A DNA stretch of 52,018 nt, taken from Caldilineaceae bacterium. GTDB taxonomy: Bacteria > Chloroflexota > Anaerolineae > Caldilineales > Caldilineaceae. The notes beneath the pieces are model-generated. The model was not told the DNA's origin. It saw only the letters and a list, made by a program, of their open reading frames with translations, and searched no databases. This document shows positions 1 to 8,935 of the stretch, piece after piece. The position numbers and the translations under genes were made by a program. Location of the stretch: the NCBI GenBank assembly GCA_022824685.1, contig JAJDZJ010000124.1:1-52018 (forward strand), written 5' to 3'. Numbering within the stretch: position 1 is the first letter of the stretch; each line of letters starts with the position of its first letter.

Positions 1-39
1 AAAGTGTTCAACCAGTGATACGACCTTTCTATCCGCCAT
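1..39 (-). CDS. 5' end of an unidentified gene leaving the window
   Basis: Thirteen codons of an open frame run off the left edge, starting with ATG at 39 and reading MADRKVVSLVEHF. A purine-rich Shine-Dalgarno-like stretch (AGGGGGGAC) lies about 2-10 bases upstream on the minus strand. The frame is too short to name. It would be divergent from the oxygenase gene at 588, with the intervening 548 bases as shared upstream region. Confidence 0.4.
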   Translation of the reverse strand, partial: MADRKVVSLVEHF

Positions 40-587
40 GAGTCCCCCCTTGTCTGGTGAAAGGACTCTCAATCGTATCAAATCGTCTCTATTCCGTCAT
101 CTTACCCATTTTTCAACCCAATTTAGATGCGATTGCCCTGCGGGTGGCGGGGCGGTGAAACAGAGGATCGACGGGAAGAGCGCCGGCGAGGGCGGTCGAA
201 GGGTGTAGGGATTCGGGGACCGGCGGAACGCGGTTGGCTGGAAAGTCTTGGCCAAAGTACGCATTTTGCAGGCGGGGCACGTTTTTGCGGGGGGCGTTGC
301 GGGGTGGTGTCCCAAGGCGAGGAGAGAGGGGAGAGAAGTGAGGAGTGAGAGAGACTGTTTGACGCGGGGGCAGGCATGGTTGGGGCGAGTTTCGGGCAAT
401 GGCTGAAAAAGGCAAATAAATCCTGGAGACCGTCTTTCCAGGCAGCCCCAAGAATGGGCTGCGACATGCGCAATCGCTGAGGTAGCGCCGCCCATGGATT
501 TGGAATATACTGAATCCAACCAGTCCCAACCTTCAGATTCCGGGCGCTCGAGCAACGCAGATGAGGCGCAAATCCCAGGAGGAAAGC
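40..587. other. Intergenic region without a convincing gene
   Basis: 548 bases between a leftward partial gene and the first rightward gene. The frames that cross it are antisense, Pro/Arg/Ser-rich and lack ribosome binding sites, so I call none. It holds a 20-base element at 121-140 that recurs inverted near the right end of the window, and a purine (GA-rich) tract around 317-355. A TATACT hexamer at 506-511 could be a -10 for the gene at 588, but I see no good -35. Confidence 0.5.
121..140 (+). repeat. 20-base dispersed repeat, left copy
   Basis: ATTTAGATGCGATTGCCCTG. An exact reverse-complement copy is at 51883-51902. Flanking bases differ, so the shared unit is about 20-22 bases. Both copies lie outside coding sequence, upstream of gene starts. 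It is probably a dispersed intergenic repeat of this genome; its role is unknown. Confidence 0.7.
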
Positions 588-1544
588 ATGGCAGAGGGAA
601 AGGCAGCCCAGAAAGGGCAGGCTGGCAGTTCGCGTTTGGCAGAGAAGGGATTGACGCCGGCACAGGTCGACCAGTTTAAGGAGGAGGGCTTTCTGATTGT
701 GCGTCAGATGCTGCCCCTTGAAGCGTTGCAGCCCCTGATTGACGAGCTCAGCCAGAAGGTGGACGACTCGATTGAAGCGGCTGTGCTGCAGGGACAGCTC
801 GATGCCAAGTACAGGTGCATTGATGCGCCGTTCGCGAAGCGGTTGGCGCAGGCTTCCGCATCTTGTTCAGACCGCGACTGGCTCTGGCAGCATTACTTTT
901 CGCGCGGCAAGCCGATTTCGGCAGGCATGTATGCCCTCCGCACGGCGCCTGCGCTCTTGGACGCGACCGAGTCACTGATTGGGCCTGAAATCCTGGCGCA
1001 TCCCCAGTTTGCGTTGCGACCGAAGATGCCTGACCTTGATCTCATGGATATTCCCTGGCACCAGGACCTCGCCTATCTTATTCCGGACGAAGCCGGAGAG
1101 ACCCTGGTCGTCAACTTCTGGATTCCGCTTGTCAGCGCCACCGAGCGGAACGGGTGCATGCAGGTGATACCGGGCTCCCACCTTCTAGGGCTGATCGAGC
1201 ACGGCCTATGGATCGAGACGCCTGGTCATAAGGGCGCCAGAGGAATAGCAGACTCGGATCTGCCTGCCAGCAGTGTCGTCACCTGCGAAGTGGAGCCGGG
1301 CGATGTCCTGGTCACGATGGAACGGCTTGTACACCGTTCGATTCCCAACCGGTCGGACACTGTGCGCTGGAGTGTTGACACACGGTATAGCCGCATCGGG
1401 CTGCCGACAGGCCGTTCCAAGGTGCCGGGCTTTGTTGCGCGCAGCCGGAAGGACCCCGAAAGTGTTGCCCGCTCCCACTATGATTGGATACAGAGCCTGG
1501 CCGCCGCGGGACTTGATCGGTGGGGTCTTCCGCTGAAGAACTGA
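588..1544 (+). CDS. Phytanoyl-CoA dioxygenase (PhyH) family oxygenase
   Basis: A 318-residue protein of the PhyH family of Fe(II)/2-oxoglutarate dioxygenases, which hydroxylate acyl-CoAs or various small molecules; the substrate cannot be told here. The facial-triad HxD is visible in PWHQDLAY near residue 163. The distal His and the 2-oxoglutarate-binding Arg fit VHRSIPNRSD in the last third. I chose ATG 588 because AGGAGGA sits 5-11 bases upstream; an in-frame ATG at 561 has no such site. It heads a run of closely spaced rightward genes, with the isomerase-like gene 19 bases on. A second PhyH gene at 4935 belongs to a repeat of this arrangement. Confidence 0.85.
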   Translation: MAEGKAAQKGQAGSSRLAEKGLTPAQVDQFKEEGFLIVRQMLPLEALQPLIDELSQKVDDSIEAAVLQGQLDAKYRCIDAPFAKRLAQASASCSDRDWLWQHYFSRGKPISAGMYALRTAPALLDATESLIGPEILAHPQFALRPKMPDLDLMDIPWHQDLAYLIPDEAGETLVVNFWIPLVSATERNGCMQVIPGSHLLGLIEHGLWIETPGHKGARGIADSDLPASSVVTCEVEPGDVLVTMERLVHRSIPNRSDTVRWSVDTRYSRIGLPTGRSKVPGFVARSRKDPESVARSHYDWIQSLAAAGLDRWGLPLKN

Positions 1545-1563
1545 GAGCAAAGGAGGCCAGACG

Positions 1564-2487
1564 ATGGCCGAGCATGTGTTCAAGCTGGGCATGTACCTCC
1601 CGGAACTGGATTTGCCATTTGACGAGTCGCTTGCAAAGGCCAAGGAGATTGGGGCGGATTGCGTCTGGTTCAATCGATTGGGCCCCGATGGGCCGCCCAT
1701 AGGGGCGCTGGATGACGGTGGCGTGGAGGCCTTGGGCAAGCAGGTGGAAGCCCATGGACTCGAGATCTTTTTGATCAATGTAGGCAACCCATTCAAACAG
1801 ATACACCTTACGGATATCGAACTGGATAGTATGGCTGACCATCCGGAATTTCGCCGCGACATGGCAGATCTTGTGCGCTCGATGCAGATCGCGGCTCGGT
1901 TGGGAGTGGGAGCCGTTGGCTTATTCACTTTTGCCTGGCCGGGGGAATATACGGCGGGAAAGCCAACCTGGCCAATGCGATGGCTTACGAGGGGCGGCTA
2001 TATTTCGGATGCGGAGATGGACAAGCTGGTGAAGGCCTTTTCGCTGGCGCTTGAAGAGGCCGAGATGTACGATGTCGATCTTGCGCTTTCGATGATGCCC
2101 TGGAACTACACGAATACGACGGGGAACTTCCGGCGGCTGGCCGAGGCGCTCAACTCGCCGCGCATCAAGGTGATGTGGGGGCCTTCTGACAACCTGAACA
2201 GCGGTGAGGCAGATGTGGCGACGGCCGGATTTCTGAATATCCATCCCTATTTGCACGGGCTGCACCTGAAGGACCTGACGGTAAGAGACGGCCTGCGGTT
2301 GGACTTTTGCTACTGCCCGCTGGGCGAAGGCGACGTGGACTATCCCGCCATTTTGCGGAGCCTGCGGGCGCGCGGCAGCGACGCGGTGCTGTCGGTGGCG
2401 ACGCACTTTTTGCCGCGGAGCGGATCGCGCGTCGAGGCGATGGAGATCAATTTCAGGAACCTGAAGCGTTTGCTGCGCGATCTCTGA
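1564..2487 (+). CDS. Sugar phosphate isomerase/epimerase-like TIM-barrel protein
   Basis: A 307-residue protein resembling the xylose-isomerase-like TIM barrel family (AP endonuclease 2 fold), which isomerises or epimerises sugars and inositols or dehydrates related acids. Support comes from the N-terminal pattern LGMYLPELDLPFDESLAKAK followed by GADCVWF, and the late barrel motif HGLHLKDL typical of the metal-binding half. Length fits the family (about 270-320). AGGAGG lies 7 bases before the ATG. It sits between a PhyH oxygenase and a VOC protein, suggesting oxidative breakdown of a small hydroxylated or sugar-like compound. Substrate unknown. Confidence 0.75.
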   Translation: MAEHVFKLGMYLPELDLPFDESLAKAKEIGADCVWFNRLGPDGPPIGALDDGGVEALGKQVEAHGLEIFLINVGNPFKQIHLTDIELDSMADHPEFRRDMADLVRSMQIAARLGVGAVGLFTFAWPGEYTAGKPTWPMRWLTRGGYISDAEMDKLVKAFSLALEEAEMYDVDLALSMMPWNYTNTTGNFRRLAEALNSPRIKVMWGPSDNLNSGEADVATAGFLNIHPYLHGLHLKDLTVRDGLRLDFCYCPLGEGDVDYPAILRSLRARGSDAVLSVATHFLPRSGSRVEAMEINFRNLKRLLRDL

Positions 2488-2539
2488 GGCCCCGCGCCCC
2501 TTGGAACCGCTTTCCGGACCACACTGCCTGCGGAGGAAG

Positions 2540-3055
2540 ATGAGAGTGAGCAAAATCACAGTTGATCACGTTGCAATCATGGTGAGCGATCTGGAGAGAT
2601 CGCTGGCGTTTTACCGGGACATTCTTGGCATGGAGGTCGTCTCGCCGGAGGAGCACGATGGCGGCCCGATCGATGAGATGACCGCCATGTCGAACGTGCA
2701 CATGCGCGAGTATCGTTTGCGGCCGCCCGGCGGCGTCAACGGTCACACGCGCACGTCCGAACAGGGCTTCACTTTCGACTTGATCCAGTGGATCCATCCC
2801 GAGAGCCCGACAGGAAGGAATCCGATCCATCATGTGCCCAGCGCACACTTCTGTTTTGGGGTCGAAGATGTACAGGCGACCTATGAACGGCTCAAGGCTG
2901 CCGGCGTCGAAATGGTATCCCCGCCGGTGCGTTTCGCCGGAGAAGGCGACTGGCATGTCCTCTTTTTCTACGACCCGGACGGCAATCTGCTCGAGCTGAA
3001 CGAAATTGGCACCGGCGAGCAGGTTCCCCATGATTTCAACTGGAGTTCGGCCTGA
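2540..3055 (+). CDS. VOC (glyoxalase/dioxygenase fold) family protein
   Basis: A 171-residue vicinal-oxygen-chelate protein with two beta-alpha-beta-beta-beta modules. The first opens with VDHVAIMVSDLERSLAFYRD, the second has HFCFGVEDV and ends with DGNLLELNE, giving the usual His and Glu metal ligands. Such proteins act as lyases, isomerases, epimerases or ring-cleaving dioxygenases, and the reaction is not readable here. ATG 2540 follows GGAGG closely; a GTG two codons later has better spacing, while the upstream ATG at 2501 gives an extension outside the family pattern. It is a paralogue of the VOC gene at 5729. Confidence 0.8.
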   Translation: MRVSKITVDHVAIMVSDLERSLAFYRDILGMEVVSPEEHDGGPIDEMTAMSNVHMREYRLRPPGGVNGHTRTSEQGFTFDLIQWIHPESPTGRNPIHHVPSAHFCFGVEDVQATYERLKAAGVEMVSPPVRFAGEGDWHVLFFYDPDGNLLELNEIGTGEQVPHDFNWSSA

Positions 3056-3155
3056 TCGGTCGCGGAGCGAGTAAACGTGCTTCAGGCCCTTCGAAGTATC
3101 CGCGTATCCGTGCGGCGATGGCGGCGGCCGGGTACTCTCCTGTAAAGGATAGACA

Positions 3156-3941
3156 ATGCGAGATGTAGCATACTGGCCAAAGACTTTTCTCGATGAGGTG
3201 GAGGAAAAAACGGTTGACAACGGCATCAAGTTCTGGTCGCTCGGAGGGCCGAGTTTCGTCTACCGCACACCAGAGACGACGATATGGATCGATCCATACT
3301 CTTATGGGACGCCGGACGACGCCGTACCAGGCGCCTATCGTGCAACGGCAATACCTGTCAAGCCGGATGAAGTCCGGGTAGCCGATATCGTAATATCGAC
3401 CCATGATCACGTCGACCACTGTCATGACGGTACCCTTGTGCCCATCGTCGACAACACGGATGCCTTCTGCGTCGCCCCCAAATCCTCGGCGAAACTTATG
3501 CGGGAGTTTGGCATCTCTGATGACCGGATTCGCGAGGTAGCGCCAGGGGACTCCATTCAGTTCCGTGACGTCGAAATGCAGGTCTATCCTTCCTACGACC
3601 CGAACGAGCCTCACGCTGTCACTTTCGTTCTTTCATCAGGCGGGACAAAGCTCTTTGTCTCCGGAGACACTTGGGACGGACAGGCGCTGTCAGATGTCGG
3701 AAAGGAGCACGACCTGGACTTGGCATTGTTGGCCTTTGGCCGCACCTGGTATATGGGTGTGGAGGAGTTTTTCGACGTTGCGCAAAAGCTTGGCCCAAAG
3801 ACTTTGCTGCCATTTCATTGGGAATTCTGGCGTAACCACACCGGTGACATTGGCGAGCTTTTCCAGCACTACTACCGACGGAAACCGGACTTCGACCTAC
3901 GCATTTTGCTCGTGGGGGACTCGCTCCAACTCTGCGCCTAG
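3156..3941 (+). CDS. MBL-fold metallo-hydrolase, UlaG-like
   Basis: A 261-residue metallo-beta-lactamase-fold hydrolase. The dinuclear metal motif HxHxDH is in THDHVDHCHD around residues 86-92. Later ligands fit the GDTWDG segment and a histidine in LLPFHWEFW. This pattern, with WSLGGPSFVYRTPETTIWIDP at the start, is close to the L-ascorbate-6-phosphate lactonase UlaG group, so lactone or phosphodiester hydrolysis of a sugar derivative is the best guess. An AAGGAT box precedes the ATG. The gene lies in the oxygenase/dehydrogenase cluster, where a lactonase would fit between oxidation steps. Confidence 0.8.
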   Translation: MRDVAYWPKTFLDEVEEKTVDNGIKFWSLGGPSFVYRTPETTIWIDPYSYGTPDDAVPGAYRATAIPVKPDEVRVADIVISTHDHVDHCHDGTLVPIVDNTDAFCVAPKSSAKLMREFGISDDRIREVAPGDSIQFRDVEMQVYPSYDPNEPHAVTFVLSSGGTKLFVSGDTWDGQALSDVGKEHDLDLALLAFGRTWYMGVEEFFDVAQKLGPKTLLPFHWEFWRNHTGDIGELFQHYYRRKPDFDLRILLVGDSLQLCA

Positions 3942-3993
3942 AAAGATATCCGGAGCCGGTAGTATAACGGTTTCGCCTCTGGGGGACTGACGG

Positions 3994-4812
3994 ATGGAGC
4001 GGTTGCCAGGCAAAGTCGCGATAATTACCGGCGCCGGGCAAGGCCTGGGCCGGTCAACTGCCCTGCGGTTCGCGGCTGAGGGCGCCAGAGTCGTCGTAGC
4101 CGACGTCAACTGTGAAACTGCTCATAATACGGTAACTGACATCAAGTCGGCGGGCGGCGACGCAATTGCAGTGATCGCCGATGTAAGCGTTTCCGACGAT
4201 GTCGAAAAGATGGTGGCGGAAACTCTGGCCGACTATGGCCGCGTCGACATCCTTGTGAATAATGCCGCCATGTTTGGCTGCGGCAAACATATCGCCGAGA
4301 TTGAAGAGGACGAGTGGGACCAGGTGATGCGGGTAAACCTCAAGGGTCCGTTCCTGTGTTCGAAAGCCGTAGTTTCGCCGATGCGGGCCCAGGGCGGCGG
4401 CAGCATCGTCTTTGTATCTTCAATGTCCGGGGTGGTGGCGAACGAACGGCAGGCTGATTACAACACGTCAAAACATGGTCTCATTGGTCTGGCCCGCTGT
4501 ATGGCGCAGGACTGCGGGGAGTACGGCATTCGCGCAAATGTCGTTTGCCCCACTGGGATGAATTCGCCGATGATGGCTCGTACGCCTGCAGCAAATGTCG
4601 CTCCCTATGCGGCCATGACTATGTTTTCCCGATTTGCAGAGCCCGAGGAAGTGGCAAGCGCGATCCTGTTTCTTGCCAGTGATGAGGCATCTTATATCAC
4701 GGCGGCGGTGCTAATGGTGGATGGCGGGGCGACAGGGATCCAGCCTTCGGGCCGGCAACTGAAGGAAAGCGCGACAAAATTCTTGCGGCGCGTAGAAAGC
4801 GGCGCCCTATGA
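3994..4812 (+). CDS. SDR family NAD(P)-dependent oxidoreductase
   Basis: A 272-residue classical short-chain dehydrogenase. The cofactor motif TGAGQGLG is at residues 12-19, NNAA near 90, and the catalytic Ser with YNTSK in the middle. The C-terminus extends about 15 residues beyond the usual VDGG end. It resembles the SDR at 7055 closely, sharing the QGGG, SGxV, YNxSKHGxIGL and RFAEPxEV blocks, so the two are likely paralogues within one cluster. Typical substrates are secondary alcohols of sugars or hydroxy acids; the exact one is unknown. Confidence 0.88.
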   Translation: MERLPGKVAIITGAGQGLGRSTALRFAAEGARVVVADVNCETAHNTVTDIKSAGGDAIAVIADVSVSDDVEKMVAETLADYGRVDILVNNAAMFGCGKHIAEIEEDEWDQVMRVNLKGPFLCSKAVVSPMRAQGGGSIVFVSSMSGVVANERQADYNTSKHGLIGLARCMAQDCGEYGIRANVVCPTGMNSPMMARTPAANVAPYAAMTMFSRFAEPEEVASAILFLASDEASYITAAVLMVDGGATGIQPSGRQLKESATKFLRRVESGAL

Positions 4813-4934
4813 TTTATCGCTATTGTGAGGCGAGGTCGGCAAGCATAGCCTTTAGCCGGTGAAACCCCGATTTCCATGATGGGTCCCAAACGCGGCAGGT
4901 CCATGTCTGACTCAGGCAAAGGGAAAGGTGGACA

Positions 4935-5711
4935 ATGAAGCTTTCGCAGCAGCAGCTTAACCTGTTTTCCGATTTCGGATTTCTGGTATTTCGCCAGTTA
5001 CTCTCTCCTGAAGAAATGGAAGTGTACAGCCGTGAGTTCAATGCCGGACTGGATTCCTGGATAGATGGCGGAAAACACGACGGCAAGAGCCGCCACTACG
5101 CCTCTCTAATGGAAGAACAGTCACCTTTCATTTCCAGTCTGGCCGATGACCACCGTTTCGCGGACGTAGCCGAACAGCTATTGGAGAAAGATGTGCTTGC
5201 CATTGCTGTGGACGGGAACTACCATGTCAGCGACACTCTCTGGCACCCGGACACCGGTTCCCTGGACTACACTGCAGTTAAGTTTTGCATTTATCCGGAT
5301 CCGTTGAACGGCAGCAACGGCGCCTTGCGAGTCATTCCCGGTTCACATCGAGACCCCTTTCACAGCCAGATTAGTCGAGATTCCGAGACTTCGTACAACC
5401 TTGCCCAGGCCGAGGTTCCATCTTACATTTTCGAATCGCGTCCGGGCGATGTCCTGGTATTCAATGTTGCCCTGTGGCACGCGGCGTTCGGCGGCAACAA
5501 CAGCCGGCGGCAAGGAGTTGTGGTCTACTATGAGGACCCCGACACTCCAGAGGCCACAGCTGCCATTCAGGAGCAAATGCGCGGCAATCACCGTGCATTC
5601 GCGCAGAAGGGCCGACCCATGTATGGCCCATATTGGCGTTCGGTCGACGATGTCCGCCATCAGCGCTGGCTTCGAAGACTGGCGGAATTAGATTCATTGG
5701 AAACACACTGA
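4935..5711 (+). CDS. Phytanoyl-CoA dioxygenase (PhyH) family oxygenase, second copy
   Basis: A 258-residue Fe(II)/2-oxoglutarate oxygenase. The N-terminal LFSDFGFLVFRQLLSPEE is the standard PhyH opening. The HxD triad is in LWHPDTGSLDY near residue 99, and the distal His with Arg is in LWHAAFGGNNSRR. It is shorter than the copy at 588 and only distantly similar. A GGAAAGGTGG stretch precedes the ATG. The VOC gene follows after 17 bases, so the pair is probably co-translated. Confidence 0.85.
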   Translation: MKLSQQQLNLFSDFGFLVFRQLLSPEEMEVYSREFNAGLDSWIDGGKHDGKSRHYASLMEEQSPFISSLADDHRFADVAEQLLEKDVLAIAVDGNYHVSDTLWHPDTGSLDYTAVKFCIYPDPLNGSNGALRVIPGSHRDPFHSQISRDSETSYNLAQAEVPSYIFESRPGDVLVFNVALWHAAFGGNNSRRQGVVVYYEDPDTPEATAAIQEQMRGNHRAFAQKGRPMYGPYWRSVDDVRHQRWLRRLAELDSLETH

Positions 5712-5728
5712 ATGAGGAGGGACGAACT

Positions 5729-6202
5729 GTGATCAGTTCTGTGAACGTGATGGACCATGTTTCTGTAACCGTGAGCGACATGGACCGTTCGCTCGCCTTC
5801 TACAGAGATCTGCTGGGAATGGAGGAGATCGAACGACACTTACTTGAAGGCGAGACGATCTCGAAGATGGCGGGGAAGGATGATGTCGTCATGCAGGTTG
5901 TTCGTTTAGAGGCTCCGGAAACGCCTGGCATGTTGCTCGACCTGCAGGAGTATGTACAGCCCAAAGGGAAAGTTTCAGATGGGAAACTGGGAGATGTGGG
6001 CCACTCTCATATCTGCTTTGGCGTGCCCAATTTAGCTGAGGCGTACCGGGAGCTCAAAGAGGAGGGCGTCACATTTGTATCGGAACCGGTCAGTTTTGAT
6101 CTCGGTTGGGCCATCGTTCACGTGGTATTCTTTGAGGACCCCGACGGCTACGTTCTGGAACTCATGCAGGTACCGTACGAGACGAAAGATGATGACAACT
6201 GA
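5729..6202 (+). CDS. VOC family protein, second copy
   Basis: A 157-residue vicinal-oxygen-chelate protein. It opens with MDHVSVTVSDMDRSLAFYRD and has a second module with HICFGVPNL and a terminal DGYVLELMQ metal-ligand segment. I chose GTG 5729, seven bases after GAGGAGGGA; a start at 5633 would overlap the preceding oxygenase by 79 bases and add unrelated sequence. It is similar to the protein at 2540. Likely a lyase, isomerase or ring-cleavage type enzyme acting on the product of the neighbouring oxygenase or dehydrogenases. Confidence 0.82.
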   Translation: MISSVNVMDHVSVTVSDMDRSLAFYRDLLGMEEIERHLLEGETISKMAGKDDVVMQVVRLEAPETPGMLLDLQEYVQPKGKVSDGKLGDVGHSHICFGVPNLAEAYRELKEEGVTFVSEPVSFDLGWAIVHVVFFEDPDGYVLELMQVPYETKDDDN

Positions 6203-6240
6203 GGCACGTTCGTTCTGGCCTTTCACCCAGGAGGTAGCCA

Positions 6241-7038
6241 ATGCCCCGTTACGAACTTGACGGCCAGGTCGCCATCGTCACCGGCGCGGGGCGAGGCATC
6301 GGGAGGGCCATAGCCCATCGCCTTGCGCAAGAGGGCTGCAAGGTGACGGTTGCCGACTTGAATCCTGAAACTGCCGCCCAAGTTGCTGCGGAAATCCGCG
6401 AGGAAGGCGGCCACGCATTTTCGTTGCAGGTCGATGTGACGCAGCAACCAGAGGCCCAGGGCATGGTGCAGCAGACCATTGAACAGTTCGGAAGCCTGCG
6501 CATCCTGGTGAACAACGCCGGCATCGGCGCAATCGCCCCCTTGCTGGAAACTGACGAGGAGACTTGGGACGCGATGATGAATGTGAACGCCAAAGGCGTT
6601 CTGTTCTGTTCCCAAGCGGCGGCGCGACAGATGCTTGCGCATGGTGAAGGGGGCCGCATTATCAACAACGCATCGGGAGCGGGAAAGGTGGCGCCAGGAA
6701 AGAATCTGCCACTTGGGGCCTATGCAGCCAGCAAACACGCGGTGGTGGCGCTTACCAAGCAGATGGGGCTGGAGCTGTCGGACCACGGCATTCTGGTCAA
6801 CTGTGTTTGCGCGGGAATCGTTGATACGCCGATGTGGGACCTGATCGATCGAGAGACGGCTGCCCGCCAGGGCGCGCCTGTGGGCTCGATCAAAGCGCAG
6901 GCAGTGGATGGTGTGCCGCTGGGACGCATCCAGAAACCTGAAGACGTGGCCAATGTGGTGGCGTTTCTGGCTTCGGAGGACGCTTCGTACATGACAGGCC
7001 AGACGTACAACGTGAGCGGCGGGCTACTACCATATTGA
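6241..7038 (+). CDS. SDR family NAD(P)-dependent oxidoreductase
   Basis: A 265-residue short-chain dehydrogenase with TGAGRGIG at residues 14-21, NNAG near 91, and an active-site YAASK near residue 161. The D at the end of the second strand (VADLN) points to NAD preference. AGGAGG lies 7 bases upstream of ATG. The next SDR starts 16 bases after its stop codon. It is more distant from the other two SDRs of the cluster than they are from each other, so it may catalyse a different step. Confidence 0.88.
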   Translation: MPRYELDGQVAIVTGAGRGIGRAIAHRLAQEGCKVTVADLNPETAAQVAAEIREEGGHAFSLQVDVTQQPEAQGMVQQTIEQFGSLRILVNNAGIGAIAPLLETDEETWDAMMNVNAKGVLFCSQAAARQMLAHGEGGRIINNASGAGKVAPGKNLPLGAYAASKHAVVALTKQMGLELSDHGILVNCVCAGIVDTPMWDLIDRETAARQGAPVGSIKAQAVDGVPLGRIQKPEDVANVVAFLASEDASYMTGQTYNVSGGLLPY

Positions 7039-7054
7039 ACAGGATGCTGTAAGT

Positions 7055-7804
7055 ATGGCGAATCGTCTTCAGGGCAAGGTGACGGCGATAACGGGCGCGG
7101 GCATGGGATTGGGACAGGCTGTTGCCATGCTGTTCGCGAGCGAGGGGGCCCGGGTCGTTGTCGGTGAGATCGACGAGGAGAAAGGCCAGGAGACGGTCGA
7201 CCGCATCGCGGCGCGGGGCGGAAAGTCTGCGCTCGTTCCGATGGATGTGCGGCTGCCTCAGGATGCCGAGAAGTTGACACGCGTCGCGGTGGAATCATTC
7301 GGTCGGCTCGATGTATTGGTCAACAACGTGGGCGTGCAGATCAACAAGGATGTGGTCGAAACCAGTGAGGAGGAGTGGGACTTCGTCGTCGACACGAACC
7401 TGAAGAGCATGTTTCTGTGTTCGAAATATGCAGTTGCGCAGATGCGATCTCAGGGCGGTGGCAACATCATTTGCATTTCGTCGCTTTCGGGCCTGGTGGG
7501 CAACGGTTTACAGGCATCCTACAACGCGAGCAAGCACGGCGTGATCGGGCTCGTTCGTTCGATGGCGGTGGACCATGCGGCTGACAAGGTCCGGGTCAAT
7601 GCGGTCTGCCCCGGCTCTATGAACACGCCGCTGACCGAGACGATACCGGAAGAAAAGCTGGCGCCGTACCGGGAAGCCAATCTCTTGAAGCGTTTTGCCG
7701 AGCCGAGCGAGGTTGCCCTTGCCATTCTCTTTCTGGCGAGTGATGAAGCCTCATTCGTAACCGGCTCGGTGCTTGTGGCCGACGGCGGATTTACGACGAT
7801 TTGA
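7055..7804 (+). CDS. SDR family NAD(P)-dependent oxidoreductase
   Basis: A 249-residue short-chain dehydrogenase with TGAGMGLG at residues 12-19, NNVG in place of the usual NNAG near 90, and the catalytic YNASK. It closely resembles the SDR at 3994 in its second half. It sits between another SDR and a D-2-hydroxyacid dehydrogenase, which suggests serial oxidation of a polyol, sugar or hydroxy acid. Confidence 0.88.
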   Translation: MANRLQGKVTAITGAGMGLGQAVAMLFASEGARVVVGEIDEEKGQETVDRIAARGGKSALVPMDVRLPQDAEKLTRVAVESFGRLDVLVNNVGVQINKDVVETSEEEWDFVVDTNLKSMFLCSKYAVAQMRSQGGGNIICISSLSGLVGNGLQASYNASKHGVIGLVRSMAVDHAADKVRVNAVCPGSMNTPLTETIPEEKLAPYREANLLKRFAEPSEVALAILFLASDEASFVTGSVLVADGGFTTI

Positions 7805-7870
7805 TTCTCAGACGTGTTGCAGTCAAGCCAGGGCAGGAATTGCGGCCCGCCATCAGAGCCAGGTGACCCC

Positions 7871-8857
7871 ATGACGAAGCAGTTGAACGTTCTATTCTTG
7901 CCCCATCCGGTGAAGGTTTCCATGTTTGATCCATGGGGGATGGACGTGGTTAAGGCTGTCAGTCGCAACCACATTGTGCATGTTCTGGATTACGATCAGG
8001 CGCTTGCGCCCCAGTTCAAAGGGATCGACGCGGTGATAGACCACGGCGGCTCGGCTGGGACGCGCGAGATGGTGGACGCAGCGGTTGACGCTCAGCTGTG
8101 GCAGATACTGGGTACCGGGTTCGACCACTTCGATCTTGACTATTGGAAGTCCAAGGGGATGCCGGTGGCCAACTGCCCCGGCGCTTTCAGCGCAGTGGCG
8201 CTGGCCGAGACCGCCATGATGTTCGTTTTGATGCTGACGCGCCGCTATCCGGAGGCGCGGGCGCGGCTGGACGAAGGGGAACTATACGAACCGGTCGGTT
8301 TCGAATTGGAGGGGATGCAGCTGGGCATCGTCGGCTTCGGCGCGAGCGGCATCGAATTGGCGCGCCGGGCGCGGCCTTTTGGCATGGAGATCGCTGCGAT
8401 CGATATACGGGAGGTCAGCGGCGCTGAACAGGAGGAGTTCGGTCTGTCTTTCGTGGGCTCTCCGGATGACCTCGAGAAGGTCGTTGCCGAATCGGACGTT
8501 CTGTCGCTCCACCTGCACTTGAACAGCGAGACCCACCATATCATTGACGCGCGCATGTTGAATCTGATGAAACCGACCGCCTACATTATCAATGTCGCCC
8601 GCGGCGCGCTGATTGATGAAGATGCGCTGACAGAGGCGCTGCTTGAAGGCAAACTGGGCGGCGCGGGCATCGATGCCTATAGCCAGGAACCGCCGGACGT
8701 CAGCTCACCCTTCTTTGGCCTCCCAAACGTCATTGCCACGCCACATACGGCCGGCGTAACCGATGGCACCTCGCGCAAGCGAGCGCAGTGCGCGTCCGAC
8801 AATGTTGACCGCATTGCGGCCGGTTTGGAACCGCTCTACCGCATAGATCTGGAATAG
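7871..8857 (+). CDS. D-isomer-specific 2-hydroxyacid dehydrogenase
   Basis: A 328-residue NAD-dependent dehydrogenase of the phosphoglycerate/hydroxypyruvate reductase family. The nucleotide-binding motif LGIVGFGASG is in the middle. The catalytic triad is present: Arg in NVARGALID, Glu in SQEPPD and His in TPHTAG. I chose ATG 7871 with a weak AGGTGA upstream; an earlier in-frame start at 7814 would add 19 residues without family resemblance. As the last gene of the accessory cluster it likely reduces or oxidises the 2-keto or 2-hydroxy acid end product. Confidence 0.87.
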   Translation: MTKQLNVLFLPHPVKVSMFDPWGMDVVKAVSRNHIVHVLDYDQALAPQFKGIDAVIDHGGSAGTREMVDAAVDAQLWQILGTGFDHFDLDYWKSKGMPVANCPGAFSAVALAETAMMFVLMLTRRYPEARARLDEGELYEPVGFELEGMQLGIVGFGASGIELARRARPFGMEIAAIDIREVSGAEQEEFGLSFVGSPDDLEKVVAESDVLSLHLHLNSETHHIIDARMLNLMKPTAYIINVARGALIDEDALTEALLEGKLGGAGIDAYSQEPPDVSSPFFGLPNVIATPHTAGVTDGTSRKRAQCASDNVDRIAAGLEPLYRIDLE

Positions 8858-8935
8858 TCTCAGGCTCAACTTGAAGAACAATATCCCATCGATGACTCTA
8901 CGCACATAGAGTCGTACCGGCGCGGCCTGGAACCG

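Noticed and set aside
97-663. Long minus-strand frames over the left intergenic region
   Set aside because: Pro/Ser/Arg-rich translations, no ribosome binding site, no family resemblance, and overlap with the start of the PhyH gene.
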